From: Reichenbachiella ulvae
Lineage (GTDB): Bacteria > Bacteroidota > Bacteroidia > Cytophagales > Cyclobacteriaceae
Length of the DNA: 64,000 bases
NCBI RefSeq assembly: GCF_025833875.1
Contig: NZ_JAOYOD010000001.1
Location: 5,119,501-5,183,500, forward strand
Direction: 5' to 3'
The translations under genes were made by a program, and so were the position numbers. This document shows, one piece after another, positions 17,073 through 25,194 of this stretch (its first letter is position 1; every line of letters begins with the position of its first letter). The notes under the pieces are model-generated. The model was not told the origin of the DNA. It saw only the letters and a list, made by a program, of their open reading frames with translations, and did no database searches.

Positions 17073-18830
17073 ATGATGATGAAAATGATGAAAAAATATT
17101 TTTATACAATAGCAACAATGGTCTTAATAACACCATTGGTCATAGGCCTAACGAGTTGTAACGATGAATTTCTTGATACATCTAACAAGTTTGGCTCGAA
17201 TACGGATACTTTTTACAAAACCAAAGCAGATTTTGATGCTGCTCTAGGTGGTGTATACTACAGTTTATATCTCGAAGGAGGCAATGTCTTCGGCGAGGAG
17301 CACATTACTTCGATGCTACTTAGTGATTTGATGCTGGGCGGTGGAGGCCCTGATGATCAGGGAGCTAAAAATGTAGATGCTTTTACTGATCCTAATGATG
17401 ATACATATAGGGATCTTTGGAGAGAAACCTATAATGGGATTTTCAGAGCAAATAATGTGATAGAGAAGATTGTAGAAGCTGATTTGTCAGAAGATTTTTC
17501 TAGCGCTGCGGAGCAAGAAAGCTACAAAAATCAGGTTTTAGGGGAGATGTATTTCATGAGAGGTTTTCTACTTTTCAGAGCAGCTAAATTTTTCGGAGGT
17601 ATGCCACTTATGGTTTCTTCTACTACACCTATCGATGTGCCTCGTGCTTCGTTCACTGAGACCTTTGGACAAATTGCCTCTGATTTTCAGCAAGGTATAG
17701 AGTTACTTCCCGAAATCGACCCTGCTGCCATTCCTGCTGAAGATTATGGACATGCCAATCATTGGATTGCACAGGCTTATCTAGCTCGAGTATACCTTTT
17801 TTACACAGGGTATATGACCAATATTGAGGAGCAAAGTACTGATGCGTTAACCTTGCCAGATGGCGGTACTATTACCAGGCAAGATGTGATTGATGAACTG
17901 ACCGACTGTGTTCAGAATAGTGGTTATGCTTTGGTAAGTGATTTCAGAAATTTGTGGCCTTATTCGTATATGAATCAGCAAGCAGGTTCTGTGGTTTACC
18001 CTTGGGCTGATACCGAAAACTTATCATGGGCTGGTCAAGATGGATTCGGTAGTACTATTGGAACTGGTAATTCTGAGGTAATGTTTTCTCTTCGGTACTC
18101 ATTTGCAGATTGGAGCTGGGTCAAAGGTCAAAGAACTACCAACAGAGCTTGTTTGTTTTTTGCGCTAAGAGGTAATTCAGGTTTGACTCCATTCGGAGAA
18201 GGCTGGGGCTGGGGTCCTGTTCATACTAGTTTCTTCAATTCATGGGATAATGCCGATGAAAGGAAGTTAGGGTCTGTCCTGCAAGTAGGGTTAGCTGCAG
18301 AGGGTACTGATGGTTACCAGGGCGATAAAGGAGATCACGAAACAGGTCTCTTCAACAAAAAGTACATTCATCTGGAATATGATGGTGGCTCTGGTATGCA
18401 GGGACTATTCAATCATATCTATTCTTGGCCTAATACGGACATGCAGCTACGTCATGCACAGGATTTCTATTATATGAGATTTGCAGATGTATTGCTGATG
18501 CTTTCGGAGCTTACAGAAGACGCTACTTATATGAACCAAGTAAGGAATCGAGCAGGCTTAGCTGATATTGCTTATTCTCCAGAAGCCTTAAAACAGGAAA
18601 GAATGTATGAATTGGCATTCGAAGGACTTCGTTGGTTTGATCTAGTTCGTTGGGGGGATGTAAATAATGCGTCCATGAATTACTTTGACAATGAAATAGA
18701 TGTAAGAAATTCAGGCAGTGCAACCACATACAGTGTTACCTACCGTCCAGAAACCAAAGGTCTGGTTTCTATTCCTGAATCTGAGATTAGACTTTCAGAT
18801 GGATTATATGAGCAAAACCCTGGATGGTAA
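17073..18830 (+). CDS. SusD/RagB-family surface glycan-binding lipoprotein
   Basis: Lid and binding protein of the SusC transporter, 585 residues. A lipoprotein signal ends at LTSC (C29); the TPR-like SusD fold follows, with AEMYFMRGFLLFRAAKFFGGMP and the C-terminal RERMYELAFEGLRWFDLVRWG-like segment (here QERMYELAFEGLRWFDLVRW) typical of the family. The stop codon is 29 bases before the third gene of the operon. It sits on the outer face of the outer membrane and passes glycan to the SusC barrel. Confidence 0.95.
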   Translation: MMMKMMKKYFYTIATMVLITPLVIGLTSCNDEFLDTSNKFGSNTDTFYKTKADFDAALGGVYYSLYLEGGNVFGEEHITSMLLSDLMLGGGGPDDQGAKNVDAFTDPNDDTYRDLWRETYNGIFRANNVIEKIVEADLSEDFSSAAEQESYKNQVLGEMYFMRGFLLFRAAKFFGGMPLMVSSTTPIDVPRASFTETFGQIASDFQQGIELLPEIDPAAIPAEDYGHANHWIAQAYLARVYLFYTGYMTNIEEQSTDALTLPDGGTITRQDVIDELTDCVQNSGYALVSDFRNLWPYSYMNQQAGSVVYPWADTENLSWAGQDGFGSTIGTGNSEVMFSLRYSFADWSWVKGQRTTNRACLFFALRGNSGLTPFGEGWGWGPVHTSFFNSWDNADERKLGSVLQVGLAAEGTDGYQGDKGDHETGLFNKKYIHLEYDGGSGMQGLFNHIYSWPNTDMQLRHAQDFYYMRFADVLLMLSELTEDATYMNQVRNRAGLADIAYSPEALKQERMYELAFEGLRWFDLVRWGDVNNASMNYFDNEIDVRNSGSATTYSVTYRPETKGLVSIPESEIRLSDGLYEQNPGW

Positions 18831-18859
18831 AATTGATTGTGAAAGAAAATCGAAGAAAG

Positions 18860-19684
18860 ATGAAATTATTTAGAAATATTAAATTGATGGCTTTGGGTGC
18901 TGCAGTATTAGTCAGTGCGTGCGAGCCGATCGAAGATAGAGATACGCTAAGCAATAGTTTTGACCCTGACAATATAGAACTTGAAGTGGTACAATCCACT
19001 CCAGGTGGTAATGGGTTGACGCTGAAGATGAATACACCAGGGGTCATTGGCTTTTGGGATTATAATATCAATACAGCGTATACAGATGAAGTAAAGGTGA
19101 ACTATCCAATTCCAGGAGAGCAAACCTTTACATATAGTGTGGCTACAGCATATATGCCCAATGGTGATCCAGGGGAAACAGAGTATATTGAGAAATCAGT
19201 TACTGTTAACATTGAAGTTCTAGATCAACCTTTGCCAGAGGCTTATTATGCTTTGGTAGGACAAGATTTAGGAGGTAAGACTTGGGTATTTGATGGTGGG
19301 CCTGCTGCAGATGGCAGACAGTGGTGGTTCATGTCAGATCCAGGAAACCCATGGGGGATTTGGTGGAATGCAGCAGGTGATTGTTGTCCTCCTGCAGATG
19401 CAGCAGGTAAAATGGTTTTCGATCTAGATAGAGCCGCTAATTTTATCTACTATGCAGATGCTGCTGGAGACCCAGTTACTGGAGGTACGTTTACTTTTAA
19501 TTCTGATTATACTAAACTGACCATTGGTGGAGGCACCAATCTATTAGGAACCATTCCTGGATCTGGTGGAGGAAATGCTGGTGTATACCAAATTGTAGAA
19601 TTGACTGCTGACAGAATGGTTCTTTTTGTTCCTGATGCAGAGTGGGCTACAGGCTGGACCTGGGTATTTGTTCCAGAGGCTTAA
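18860..19684 (+). CDS. third surface lipoprotein of the locus, probable glycan-binding protein
   Basis: 274 residues from the chosen ATG; an in-frame ATG overlapping the susD stop lies 12 codons upstream, but the one used has a purine-rich leader (CGAAGAAAG) and a clean lipoprotein signal with lipobox VSAC (C21). A first beta-rich domain (to about 140) looks immunoglobulin- or PKD-like. The second half has clustered tryptophans (QWWFMSDP, WGIWW, TWVFV) and a CC pair. By position after SusD it is a SusE/SusF-type surface glycan-binding protein. No catalytic motif was recognised, so the binding role is inferred from context. Confidence 0.8.
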   Translation: MKLFRNIKLMALGAAVLVSACEPIEDRDTLSNSFDPDNIELEVVQSTPGGNGLTLKMNTPGVIGFWDYNINTAYTDEVKVNYPIPGEQTFTYSVATAYMPNGDPGETEYIEKSVTVNIEVLDQPLPEAYYALVGQDLGGKTWVFDGGPAADGRQWWFMSDPGNPWGIWWNAAGDCCPPADAAGKMVFDLDRAANFIYYADAAGDPVTGGTFTFNSDYTKLTIGGGTNLLGTIPGSGGGNAGVYQIVELTADRMVLFVPDAEWATGWTWVFVPEA

Positions 19685-19703
19685 TAAAGTTTTTCAATAG
19701 TTG

Positions 19704-19731
19704 AGAGGGTGTATTCAACACCCTCTTTTAA
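19704..19731 (+). terminator. terminator of the susCD operon
   Basis: A perfect 9-bp stem (AGAGGGTGT with ACACCCTCT, 5-base loop) is followed by a short T-run, 20 bases after the last gene of the plus-strand operon. Confidence 0.75.
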
Positions 19732-19790
19732 ATTTTGATTAATGTTTGAATTATGAAATTGCATTAATCATGCTTTTTTTTAAGTAGTAT

Positions 19791-19814
19791 AAAAGGGGGA
19801 GAAGTCCCCCTTTT
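19791..19814. terminator. bidirectional terminator
   Basis: A perfect 10-bp stem (AAAAGGGGGA with TCCCCCTTTT, 4-base loop GAAG) with T-runs in both directions sits between the convergent susCD operon and the methyltransferase gene. It can serve both strands. Confidence 0.8.
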
Positions 19815-19831
19815 TTATTTAAGTTAATTTA

Positions 19832-20410
19832 TTACTTTTTACTACAAATAATCACTCCTGTAGACCACTCCATTTTTGTCATGGTGAGGTCTTCACGGGA
19901 TTGCAGGTAGTCAATCAGTGCGGTGGCTTTTTCGGCGTGTCCCTCAGGCCAATTGGGTTGGGGAGTCATGTCATCGATGACATATAGACCGCCGACTTTC
20001 AGTAGTGCGAGTGTTTCGTCCAGCGCACTGTATTTGCCTGGCCATGCATCTGCAAAGATCAAATCAAAAGACTCTCCCTTGTATTCCTTTATCCATGGAG
20101 TTCCGTCTGCGCAGATCAGTGATATGCGATCATCTGTACTGAAAAAGCCCTTAGCGATTTCGGTCAATTGCGGGTCATTGTCGATGCTGATTAGCTGGGA
20201 TTGACTATCCATGCCATCAATCATCCAGGCAAGTGAAAGACTCATGCCTGTCCCTAGTTCGAGAAAGTTGCCTGCAGGTTTAGAGGCTATCAAAGATTTG
20301 AGCAAGGTGCCGATAAATAGGTCTGAAGGCATGGAGAAGCCAATTTCTTTGCATTTAGCTTCCAGCTTAGGATATACAGCCGGGATATCAGTGATATGGT
20401 TTTGGTTCAT
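19832..20410 (-). CDS. class I SAM-dependent O-methyltransferase-like protein
   Basis: 192-residue methyltransferase with the SAM-binding motif FLELGTGMSLS (49-59), the acidic ribose-binding residue in SIDNDP and the FDLIFADAWPGKY segment followed by GGLYVIDDM. This matches the small O-methyltransferase group that includes catechol-type and tRNA-modifying enzymes. The substrate is not evident. It is the last of four minus-strand genes after an acetyltransferase, a sigma factor and a hydroxylase-type enzyme, and lies 45 bases from the hydroxylase gene. Confidence 0.8.
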   Translation of the reverse strand: MNQNHITDIPAVYPKLEAKCKEIGFSMPSDLFIGTLLKSLIASKPAGNFLELGTGMSLSLAWMIDGMDSQSQLISIDNDPQLTEIAKGFFSTDDRISLICADGTPWIKEYKGESFDLIFADAWPGKYSALDETLALLKVGGLYVIDDMTPQPNWPEGHAEKATALIDYLQSREDLTMTKMEWSTGVIICSKK

Positions 20411-20455
20411 TGGTTTGATAGTTGTTGGTATGGTTTTACTAAGATGTTACTTTTT

Positions 20456-21355
20456 TTAATCTTTACAGCATCCTTTGACTATTGTTGCCGGAAAACGCAA
20501 TTGTTTTAAATATTCATCTTCTGAAGGGTAGATGAAATTAGATTCTTTCACCACTCCCACCTCTTTGACCGAAGTGTCGCTGTTGAAATAGCTACCGAAG
20601 ACCAGATCCCAAAATGGTAATATGTTTCCAAAATTTTTGGCCTCATCTAAAATGACACTGTGATGAAAGTGGTGTAGATGTGGAGTGACAATCAGGTAAT
20701 CTAAGAGGCTTCTTCTCGTCAGTATATTGGCGTGTGAGAGATAGGCGATGACCACATGTAGCACCCCTACTCCAAAAATCACATCCTCATGGAATCCTAA
20801 TAAAAGCAGCGGGACAATTTTGAGGAAAGTATTGAGTAGCATGTTGACAGGGTGCATCCAATTGGTTTTGAACCAATTGAGACCGGTAGGTAAGTGGTGA
20901 ATGGAATGAATTTTCCAAAGAGCTAAGCTGATTAAAGACCTGCTGTTGCCAACATGACTGACGCGATGGTAAAAGTAGGGGAGCAGCTCGCCGATCAGGT
21001 TGGCCAATGCAAAGTTGATCCAAAAAGGTAGATGTTGATTCCATGTTTGGTTGAGATCAAAGAAAGATTGAATATTGAGTATCAATGTTAAGGCCAGTGC
21101 TCGACCCAGGCTATCAAAAATGGCAGTGGAGGCAAAATATTTGAGGTCTATAGATAATGAGGATCGTGTGCTTTTCCATTCCAACTTTTTAGGGATCAGG
21201 CGTTCTAATAAGAATATGTAGCCGGCTGTACTGACAAATATGATAAAAGAGACTAGAGTTAAGTTCCAATTCTGATCAATAGAAAGTGATGCCATGGCAC
21301 CTGCGACGATCAGCCCCAGAGGAATGGCTGCTTTAATTGTAAAGTTGTTTTTCAT
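20456..21355 (-). CDS. sterol desaturase / fatty acid hydroxylase-family membrane enzyme
   Basis: Integral membrane di-iron oxygenase of 299 residues from the chosen ATG (a GTG 13 codons upstream is possible; the ATG has the better leader, AAAGGTAAA). The histidine clusters HRVSH, HSIHH and HLHHFHH are the metal ligands of the family. At least four hydrophobic segments surround them. The family hydroxylates or desaturates lipids; which lipid is unknown. It ends with CCKD, an unusual cysteine pair. It follows the SigZ-like gene by 41 bases and may be co-transcribed with it. Confidence 0.85.
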   Translation of the reverse strand: MKNNFTIKAAIPLGLIVAGAMASLSIDQNWNLTLVSFIIFVSTAGYIFLLERLIPKKLEWKSTRSSLSIDLKYFASTAIFDSLGRALALTLILNIQSFFDLNQTWNQHLPFWINFALANLIGELLPYFYHRVSHVGNSRSLISLALWKIHSIHHLPTGLNWFKTNWMHPVNMLLNTFLKIVPLLLLGFHEDVIFGVGVLHVVIAYLSHANILTRRSLLDYLIVTPHLHHFHHSVILDEAKNFGNILPFWDLVFGSYFNSDTSVKEVGVVKESNFIYPSEDEYLKQLRFPATIVKGCCKD

Positions 21356-21396
21356 TTTACCTTTATAGTCGAATGACCTAAGGAAAGGAGTCACAA

Positions 21397-21954
21397 TTAC
21401 AGAGAAAAGTTCAGTTTTTTCATTTCCTTTTGTAGATCGACGGGCAATTCACAGTCCGTTTTTAGCTCATATTCTACTATCTGACCACTTGAATTATAAT
21501 TAATATCTACACAGTCACTGATCATGGCTCTGAGTTTTTTTCGAGCCCTTTTAATCCTTGATTTGGTAGCACTTAGGCTTAGCTGTAGGCGATCCGCCAC
21601 TTGTTGTTGAGGTATATTCTCTACATCGCTGAGGTAGAGGGCTTGTGCATATGTATCAGGTAAATAATGCTGGATCACAAACCCTACCAAATCACAAGCG
21701 CAGGCTGATGGAGAACTGTTGGAGCTCCATGTTTCGACTGTTCGATTTATTTTGCGATAGTAGTCTGCTATCGTGTTTCTTGTCACTTGATACAACCAGG
21801 CCTTTGGATTGTGGATGGTTCTGTCACGAGCTAGGGCCAGTTTTAATCCCACCTCTTGTAGAATATCAGCAGCATCTTCGTGATCATTCACTTTACTCAA
21901 GATGAATTGATTGATAGAATTTTTGTATTGTTGCCAGAGTTTTTCTGTGTCCAT
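21397..21954 (-). CDS. SigZ-like extracytoplasmic-function sigma factor
   Basis: 185-residue sigma-70 family protein with region 2 (HEDAADILQEVGLKL, NPKAWLYQVTRNTIADYYRK) and region 4 (LQLSLSATKSRIKRARKKL). The C-terminal extension with spaced cysteines (DCVDINYNSSGQIVEYEL, TDCELP) and the CACD motif between the regions are features of the SigZ group. No anti-sigma gene lies next to it. The downstream membrane hydroxylase-type gene may be its target or partner. Cysteines suggest redox or metal control; this is inference. Confidence 0.85.
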   Translation of the reverse strand: MDTEKLWQQYKNSINQFILSKVNDHEDAADILQEVGLKLALARDRTIHNPKAWLYQVTRNTIADYYRKINRTVETWSSNSSPSACACDLVGFVIQHYLPDTYAQALYLSDVENIPQQQVADRLQLSLSATKSRIKRARKKLRAMISDCVDINYNSSGQIVEYELKTDCELPVDLQKEMKKLNFSL

Positions 21955-21997
21955 GCTTCAAATGAATGATCTAATCCTCATACGAGAGAATGAAGCA

Positions 21998-22405
21998 TTA
22001 GTGTTCACCTCCCTGATAAATCCACATAGGTTCGGTCTGGCCGGCACGTTCGAATCCTACTTTCTTGTAGAAGTCGATGGCTTTGCCATCTGCCGTAAGC
22101 ATCTGCATGTGAAAGTCGGCATAGTGCTCTTGCATTTTGTCCATGATCTGCTGACCAATACCCTGTCCCTGATAGTCCGGATGTACCAGGAGGTGGGGAT
22201 AGTACACCATCAGGTAACCATCTGAGATCGCATTGCCTATCCCAACCAATCGATCATCAGCCCAGGCCGATACCAAGGCATGTGAATTCATCAGCGCTTT
22301 GTACAGTAGATCCGGTTTGTCAGCTGCACTCCAGCCATTGGCTCGATACAAGTCGACGATGGAGTCCTTGTTGATGTTTCTGTCTTCTGATATTCTAATA
22401 TCCAT
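21998..22405 (-). CDS. GNAT-family N-acetyltransferase
   Basis: 135 residues from the ATG giving MDIRISED; the frame extends 14 codons upstream without support. The acetyl-CoA motif VHPDYQGQGIGQQIM and the C-terminal AIDFYKKVGFERAG are typical. The substrate is unknown. It is divergent from the J-domain gene and upstream of the SigZ-like gene on the same strand (43 bases between). Confidence 0.88.
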   Translation of the reverse strand: MDIRISEDRNINKDSIVDLYRANGWSAADKPDLLYKALMNSHALVSAWADDRLVGIGNAISDGYLMVYYPHLLVHPDYQGQGIGQQIMDKMQEHYADFHMQMLTADGKAIDFYKKVGFERAGQTEPMWIYQGGEH

Positions 22406-22509
22406 TGCGATTGAATTTATATAAAATAAATAAGCTATCCTGCTCATTCGGATATTGTGAGATAGAATATTTAATTTCCCGGTTTAGATCAATCAAAATT
22501 CCCAACCCG

Positions 22510-23280
22510 GTGCACAATCATTATCTGGATGTACTAGAGCTTCACGAAGGAGCCAGTAAAGCTGAAGTAAAGAAGGCTTATAGAAGACTGTCTAAAGTCT
22601 ACCACCCGGACTTGAATAAGAGCGAGGATGCACAGCAAAGGTTTATTGAGATCACTGAGGCTTACAAATTCCTGATGGATGTGGGGCCGCGTCCTCAGAC
22701 CATTCATCAATCTGAACCAGACTATGGATATGATCCAGATGTGGAAGCCTACCGACAGTGGAGAGAAAAAGCCAAGGCCTATGCCAGACAAAAGCAAAGA
22801 GACGCCATTCGTCGGCAAAACGAACTGATCAAAAATCTCTTGCGATTTTTCAATTATGCCACTTTTGTCATGTTGGGATTTAACATTCTGTTAGAGCTGG
22901 ATCGTTATCTACCTATGGACGAAGCACCTTATGAGGAGTTTGAGTATCATCGCAACCGCGGCTATCATGATTATGTGGAGTTTGCTGAATTCGAAATGAA
23001 ATTTGATCAGGGATTGATCAAGGAGTTTGATGTGGGGCAGCCAGTAGTAGTCAGTTCGACTCCTATCTTTGCTACTCCTGTGTATCTACACTATACCCAA
23101 AAGAGTGGTAAGAAACACACTGCCTATGATAGATACTCGCTAGCAGGCTTTTTCAGTTTTATGATGAAACTCGTGTTTCTTGGCGTACTTCTTTACTTCA
23201 TTACACGCAATCTGGATACGCAACTTTCATTGGCGATTGTATTGATGTTTATCTATTGGTTCGAGTTGATCTTGTTCTAA
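22510..23280 (+). CDS. J-domain membrane protein
   Basis: 256 residues if started at the GTG used here; the frame is open to a TTG 35 codons upstream, but that part overlaps the start of the divergent acetyltransferase and has no family features. The J domain (about 2-65) has the HPD motif at 32-34, needed to stimulate DnaK ATPase. A basic linker, one hydrophobic segment (about 112-130) and two C-terminal hydrophobic segments (about 215-255) follow. There is no zinc-binding or substrate domain of DnaJ, so it is a membrane-tethered J protein that would recruit DnaK to the membrane. Confidence 0.8.
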   Translation: MHNHYLDVLELHEGASKAEVKKAYRRLSKVYHPDLNKSEDAQQRFIEITEAYKFLMDVGPRPQTIHQSEPDYGYDPDVEAYRQWREKAKAYARQKQRDAIRRQNELIKNLLRFFNYATFVMLGFNILLELDRYLPMDEAPYEEFEYHRNRGYHDYVEFAEFEMKFDQGLIKEFDVGQPVVVSSTPIFATPVYLHYTQKSGKKHTAYDRYSLAGFFSFMMKLVFLGVLLYFITRNLDTQLSLAIVLMFIYWFELILF

Positions 23281-23464
23281 TCGGATCATTTTTTCTTTCA
23301 AAAATATTGAACTAATCTAGAGCTTTTGCCCTGTTTTCGGTTCTATTCAATCAGGCATGAATTTTTAGAAAGCAGAATAAATTGGGTTGAATCAGATATT
23401 GTCATGGGGTTACCGACATCAGGACTATTGTAGTTTCTGTGGTGGAAATCCCATTCGCTTTTTT

Positions 23465-23472
23465 TACCTTTG
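23465..23472 (+). promoter_or_regulatory. possible -7 element of the ftsB-like gene
   Basis: TACCTTTG is a perfect TAnnTTTG element 19 bases before the start codon, so transcription would begin only about a dozen bases upstream. No TTG is at the usual spacing. Confidence 0.4.
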
Positions 23473-23491
23473 AGAGGTAAAACACATCCCT

Positions 23492-23779
23492 ATGAGGCAG
23501 TCAATCAAATTTACCAAAAACTTCTACTTCATTGCTACCGTAGTATTTTTGATCTGGATGCTGTTTTTTGATTCTAATGATTTTTACTCCCAGTACCAGT
23601 TGAAAAACAAGGTGGAGGAATTAGAAGATCAAAAAGCTTACTATCAAGACAAGATCAAAGACACCGAGGCAGATCGAGAAGCCTTGCTCAACGATGCGGA
23701 ACTCCTCGAAAAATTTGCCCGTGAGAAATATTATATGAAAAAAGATGGCGAAGAGGTATTCGTCGTGGTAGAAGAATAA
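23492..23779 (+). CDS. FtsB/DivIC-family cell division protein
   Basis: 95-residue bitopic membrane protein: a short cytoplasmic N-terminus, one transmembrane helix (about 12-28), then a periplasmic coiled coil (QLKNKVEELEDQKAYYQDKI) and the family-typical C-terminal segment EKFAREKYYMKKDGEEVFVV. This matches septum formation initiators that link FtsL and FtsQ in the divisome. It is followed after 6 bases by a small outer-membrane-type gene. Confidence 0.88.
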   Translation: MRQSIKFTKNFYFIATVVFLIWMLFFDSNDFYSQYQLKNKVEELEDQKAYYQDKIKDTEADREALLNDAELLEKFAREKYYMKKDGEEVFVVVEE

Positions 23780-23785
23780 TCCCAT

Positions 23786-24355
23786 ATGAAAAAGTTAAGC
23801 CTGTGTTTGTCCTTTGTTTTAGTGTCCCTATTGTCTTTTGCTCAGTCTGAGCATGGCTATACCATAGAAGGGGAGGGAAAAAAAAGAAATTCCAAAAATG
23901 TAGACACGGATTGGACTGAAAATTTCTTTCTGGGAGGAGGAATCAGTGGATTGTATTTTAATCAAAACGAAACTGTTTTTGGATTTGCTGTAAACGGTGG
24001 ATATAGATGGTCTGAGCGATTCATTACAGGTGTTAGTATGGGGTATTATTATCACGGGTTTAAGAACCCTGATTTCCATTATAATATATATTCTCCCCAG
24101 TTATTTGCACAATATCGAATCTATGGGCCCATCAATGCTATGGCGCTTTATGAATACAATTTTTTGAAGAGCAGTATTGGAGATAAGTTCTCCTATGATG
24201 GACTGTTTTTAGGTGGTTCGTACAATCAAAGCATAGGCAGCAATGGGGTGGTCAGTATCTTTGTACTGTACAATGTACTCTATGATGAGTTTGATCAAGA
24301 AAGTGGTTACAGCTCTCCTCTATATTATGGTATGAACTTCATGTTTGGTTTTTGA
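23786..24355 (+). CDS. small outer membrane beta-barrel-like protein
   Basis: 189 residues with a signal peptide (MKKLSLCLSFVLVSLLSFAQ, cleaved after about residue 20) and alternating aromatic/hydrophobic strands (FFLGGGISGLYF, VFGFAVNGGYRW, YYGMNFMFGF) ending in phenylalanine, as expected for an eight-stranded outer membrane barrel of the OmpW/PorT-like kind. No enzymatic motif. The function is unknown; it may be co-transcribed with the ftsB-like gene. Confidence 0.75.
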   Translation: MKKLSLCLSFVLVSLLSFAQSEHGYTIEGEGKKRNSKNVDTDWTENFFLGGGISGLYFNQNETVFGFAVNGGYRWSERFITGVSMGYYYHGFKNPDFHYNIYSPQLFAQYRIYGPINAMALYEYNFLKSSIGDKFSYDGLFLGGSYNQSIGSNGVVSIFVLYNVLYDEFDQESGYSSPLYYGMNFMFGF

Positions 24356-24489
24356 TTACCAGTACCTGTTTCTTATTCTTTCCTTTCTAATTCTACTATA
24401 GAATAGTATAAGTAGGCTCATTAGTTCTATCTATTTCATGTGGAGACATTTAATTTTTACCTAAGAATAGGAGAGAGAGAGAATGGGTG

Positions 24490-24564
24490 ATGAAAAAAAT
24501 CAAGGGATTTATTGTGTTAATTATCAGTGGCTTAGTCTGTTTTAGCTTGTTTGTTTCCGAATGA
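24490..24564 (+). CDS. possible 24-residue hydrophobic peptide
   Basis: An ATG behind a purine-rich run (GGAGAGAGAGAGAATGGG) opens a frame encoding MKKIKGFIVLIISGLVCFSLF plus three more residues. It looks like an isolated signal peptide or a single-helix membrane peptide. It lies in the 279-base gap before the histidine-rich protein. It may be a leader peptide, a real small protein or chance. Confidence 0.3.
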   Translation: MKKIKGFIVLIISGLVCFSLFVSE

Positions 24565-24634
24565 ATGCTTGTGAATCTTTTCATTTTTGGCACAATGATT
24601 GGAAGATTCGGGTTAGAACCAAATTATTAGAGCT

Positions 24635-25081
24635 ATGATGGTACACAAGACAAAACTATTTATCGCGAGTATGATGATCACCCTTTTGGCAGTCGCTCCT
24701 GCAATGGCACAGAAGCATCATCATAAATGTAAGCACCATTGTGACCGACCTAAAAAAGTGAAGTACTGCGGGCCACCATCGTGGGCACCTGCTCATGGTC
24801 ACCGAGCACAGGTCAACCAGCATAGACACATTTACTATCCTGAACATGATGTATACTATGACACGCAAAAAGAAGTGTACATCTATGTAGATCGAGGAGG
24901 ATGGAGAGTGAGTGCTCGTTTGCCTTTGCCACTTCGCAGGATGCACATCGAATCTAGTACCCAGGTAGTATTGGATACACAGACTGAGTGGCCACAGCGA
25001 TACAACGAGACGCACCGAAGACAATATAGACCAACTAGAACGGCATCTTATGGTCGTAGGACTTATTACAGAAACTACTGA
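24635..25081 (+). CDS. small exported histidine- and arginine-rich protein
   Basis: 148 residues. A signal peptide is cleaved near AMA-Q (residue 25-26). The mature N-terminus KHHHKCKHHC could bind metal. The middle (HIYYPEHDVYYDTQKEVYIY, GGWRVSARLPLPL) is a pattern seen in small exported proteins of unknown function in Bacteroidota; the C-terminus is rich in Arg and Tyr. Metal binding is inferred from composition only. It is followed by a strong terminator. Confidence 0.7.
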   Translation: MMVHKTKLFIASMMITLLAVAPAMAQKHHHKCKHHCDRPKKVKYCGPPSWAPAHGHRAQVNQHRHIYYPEHDVYYDTQKEVYIYVDRGGWRVSARLPLPLRRMHIESSTQVVLDTQTEWPQRYNETHRRQYRPTRTASYGRRTYYRNY

Positions 25082-25118
25082 TCCTGCACGATGGGTTAGG
25101 AGTCAAAAACAGCATATA

Positions 25119-25149
25119 ACCGCTTTCCGAGAGGAAGGCGGTTTTTTTG
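25119..25149 (+). terminator. terminator after the histidine-rich protein gene
   Basis: A 10-bp stem (ACCGCTTTCC with GGAAGGCGGT, one wobble pair, 4-base loop) is followed by seven T. Confidence 0.85.
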
Positions 25150-25194
25150 TTATATAAAGTTCAAAGTTTTTTTATGGAGTATAACACATGGTAA

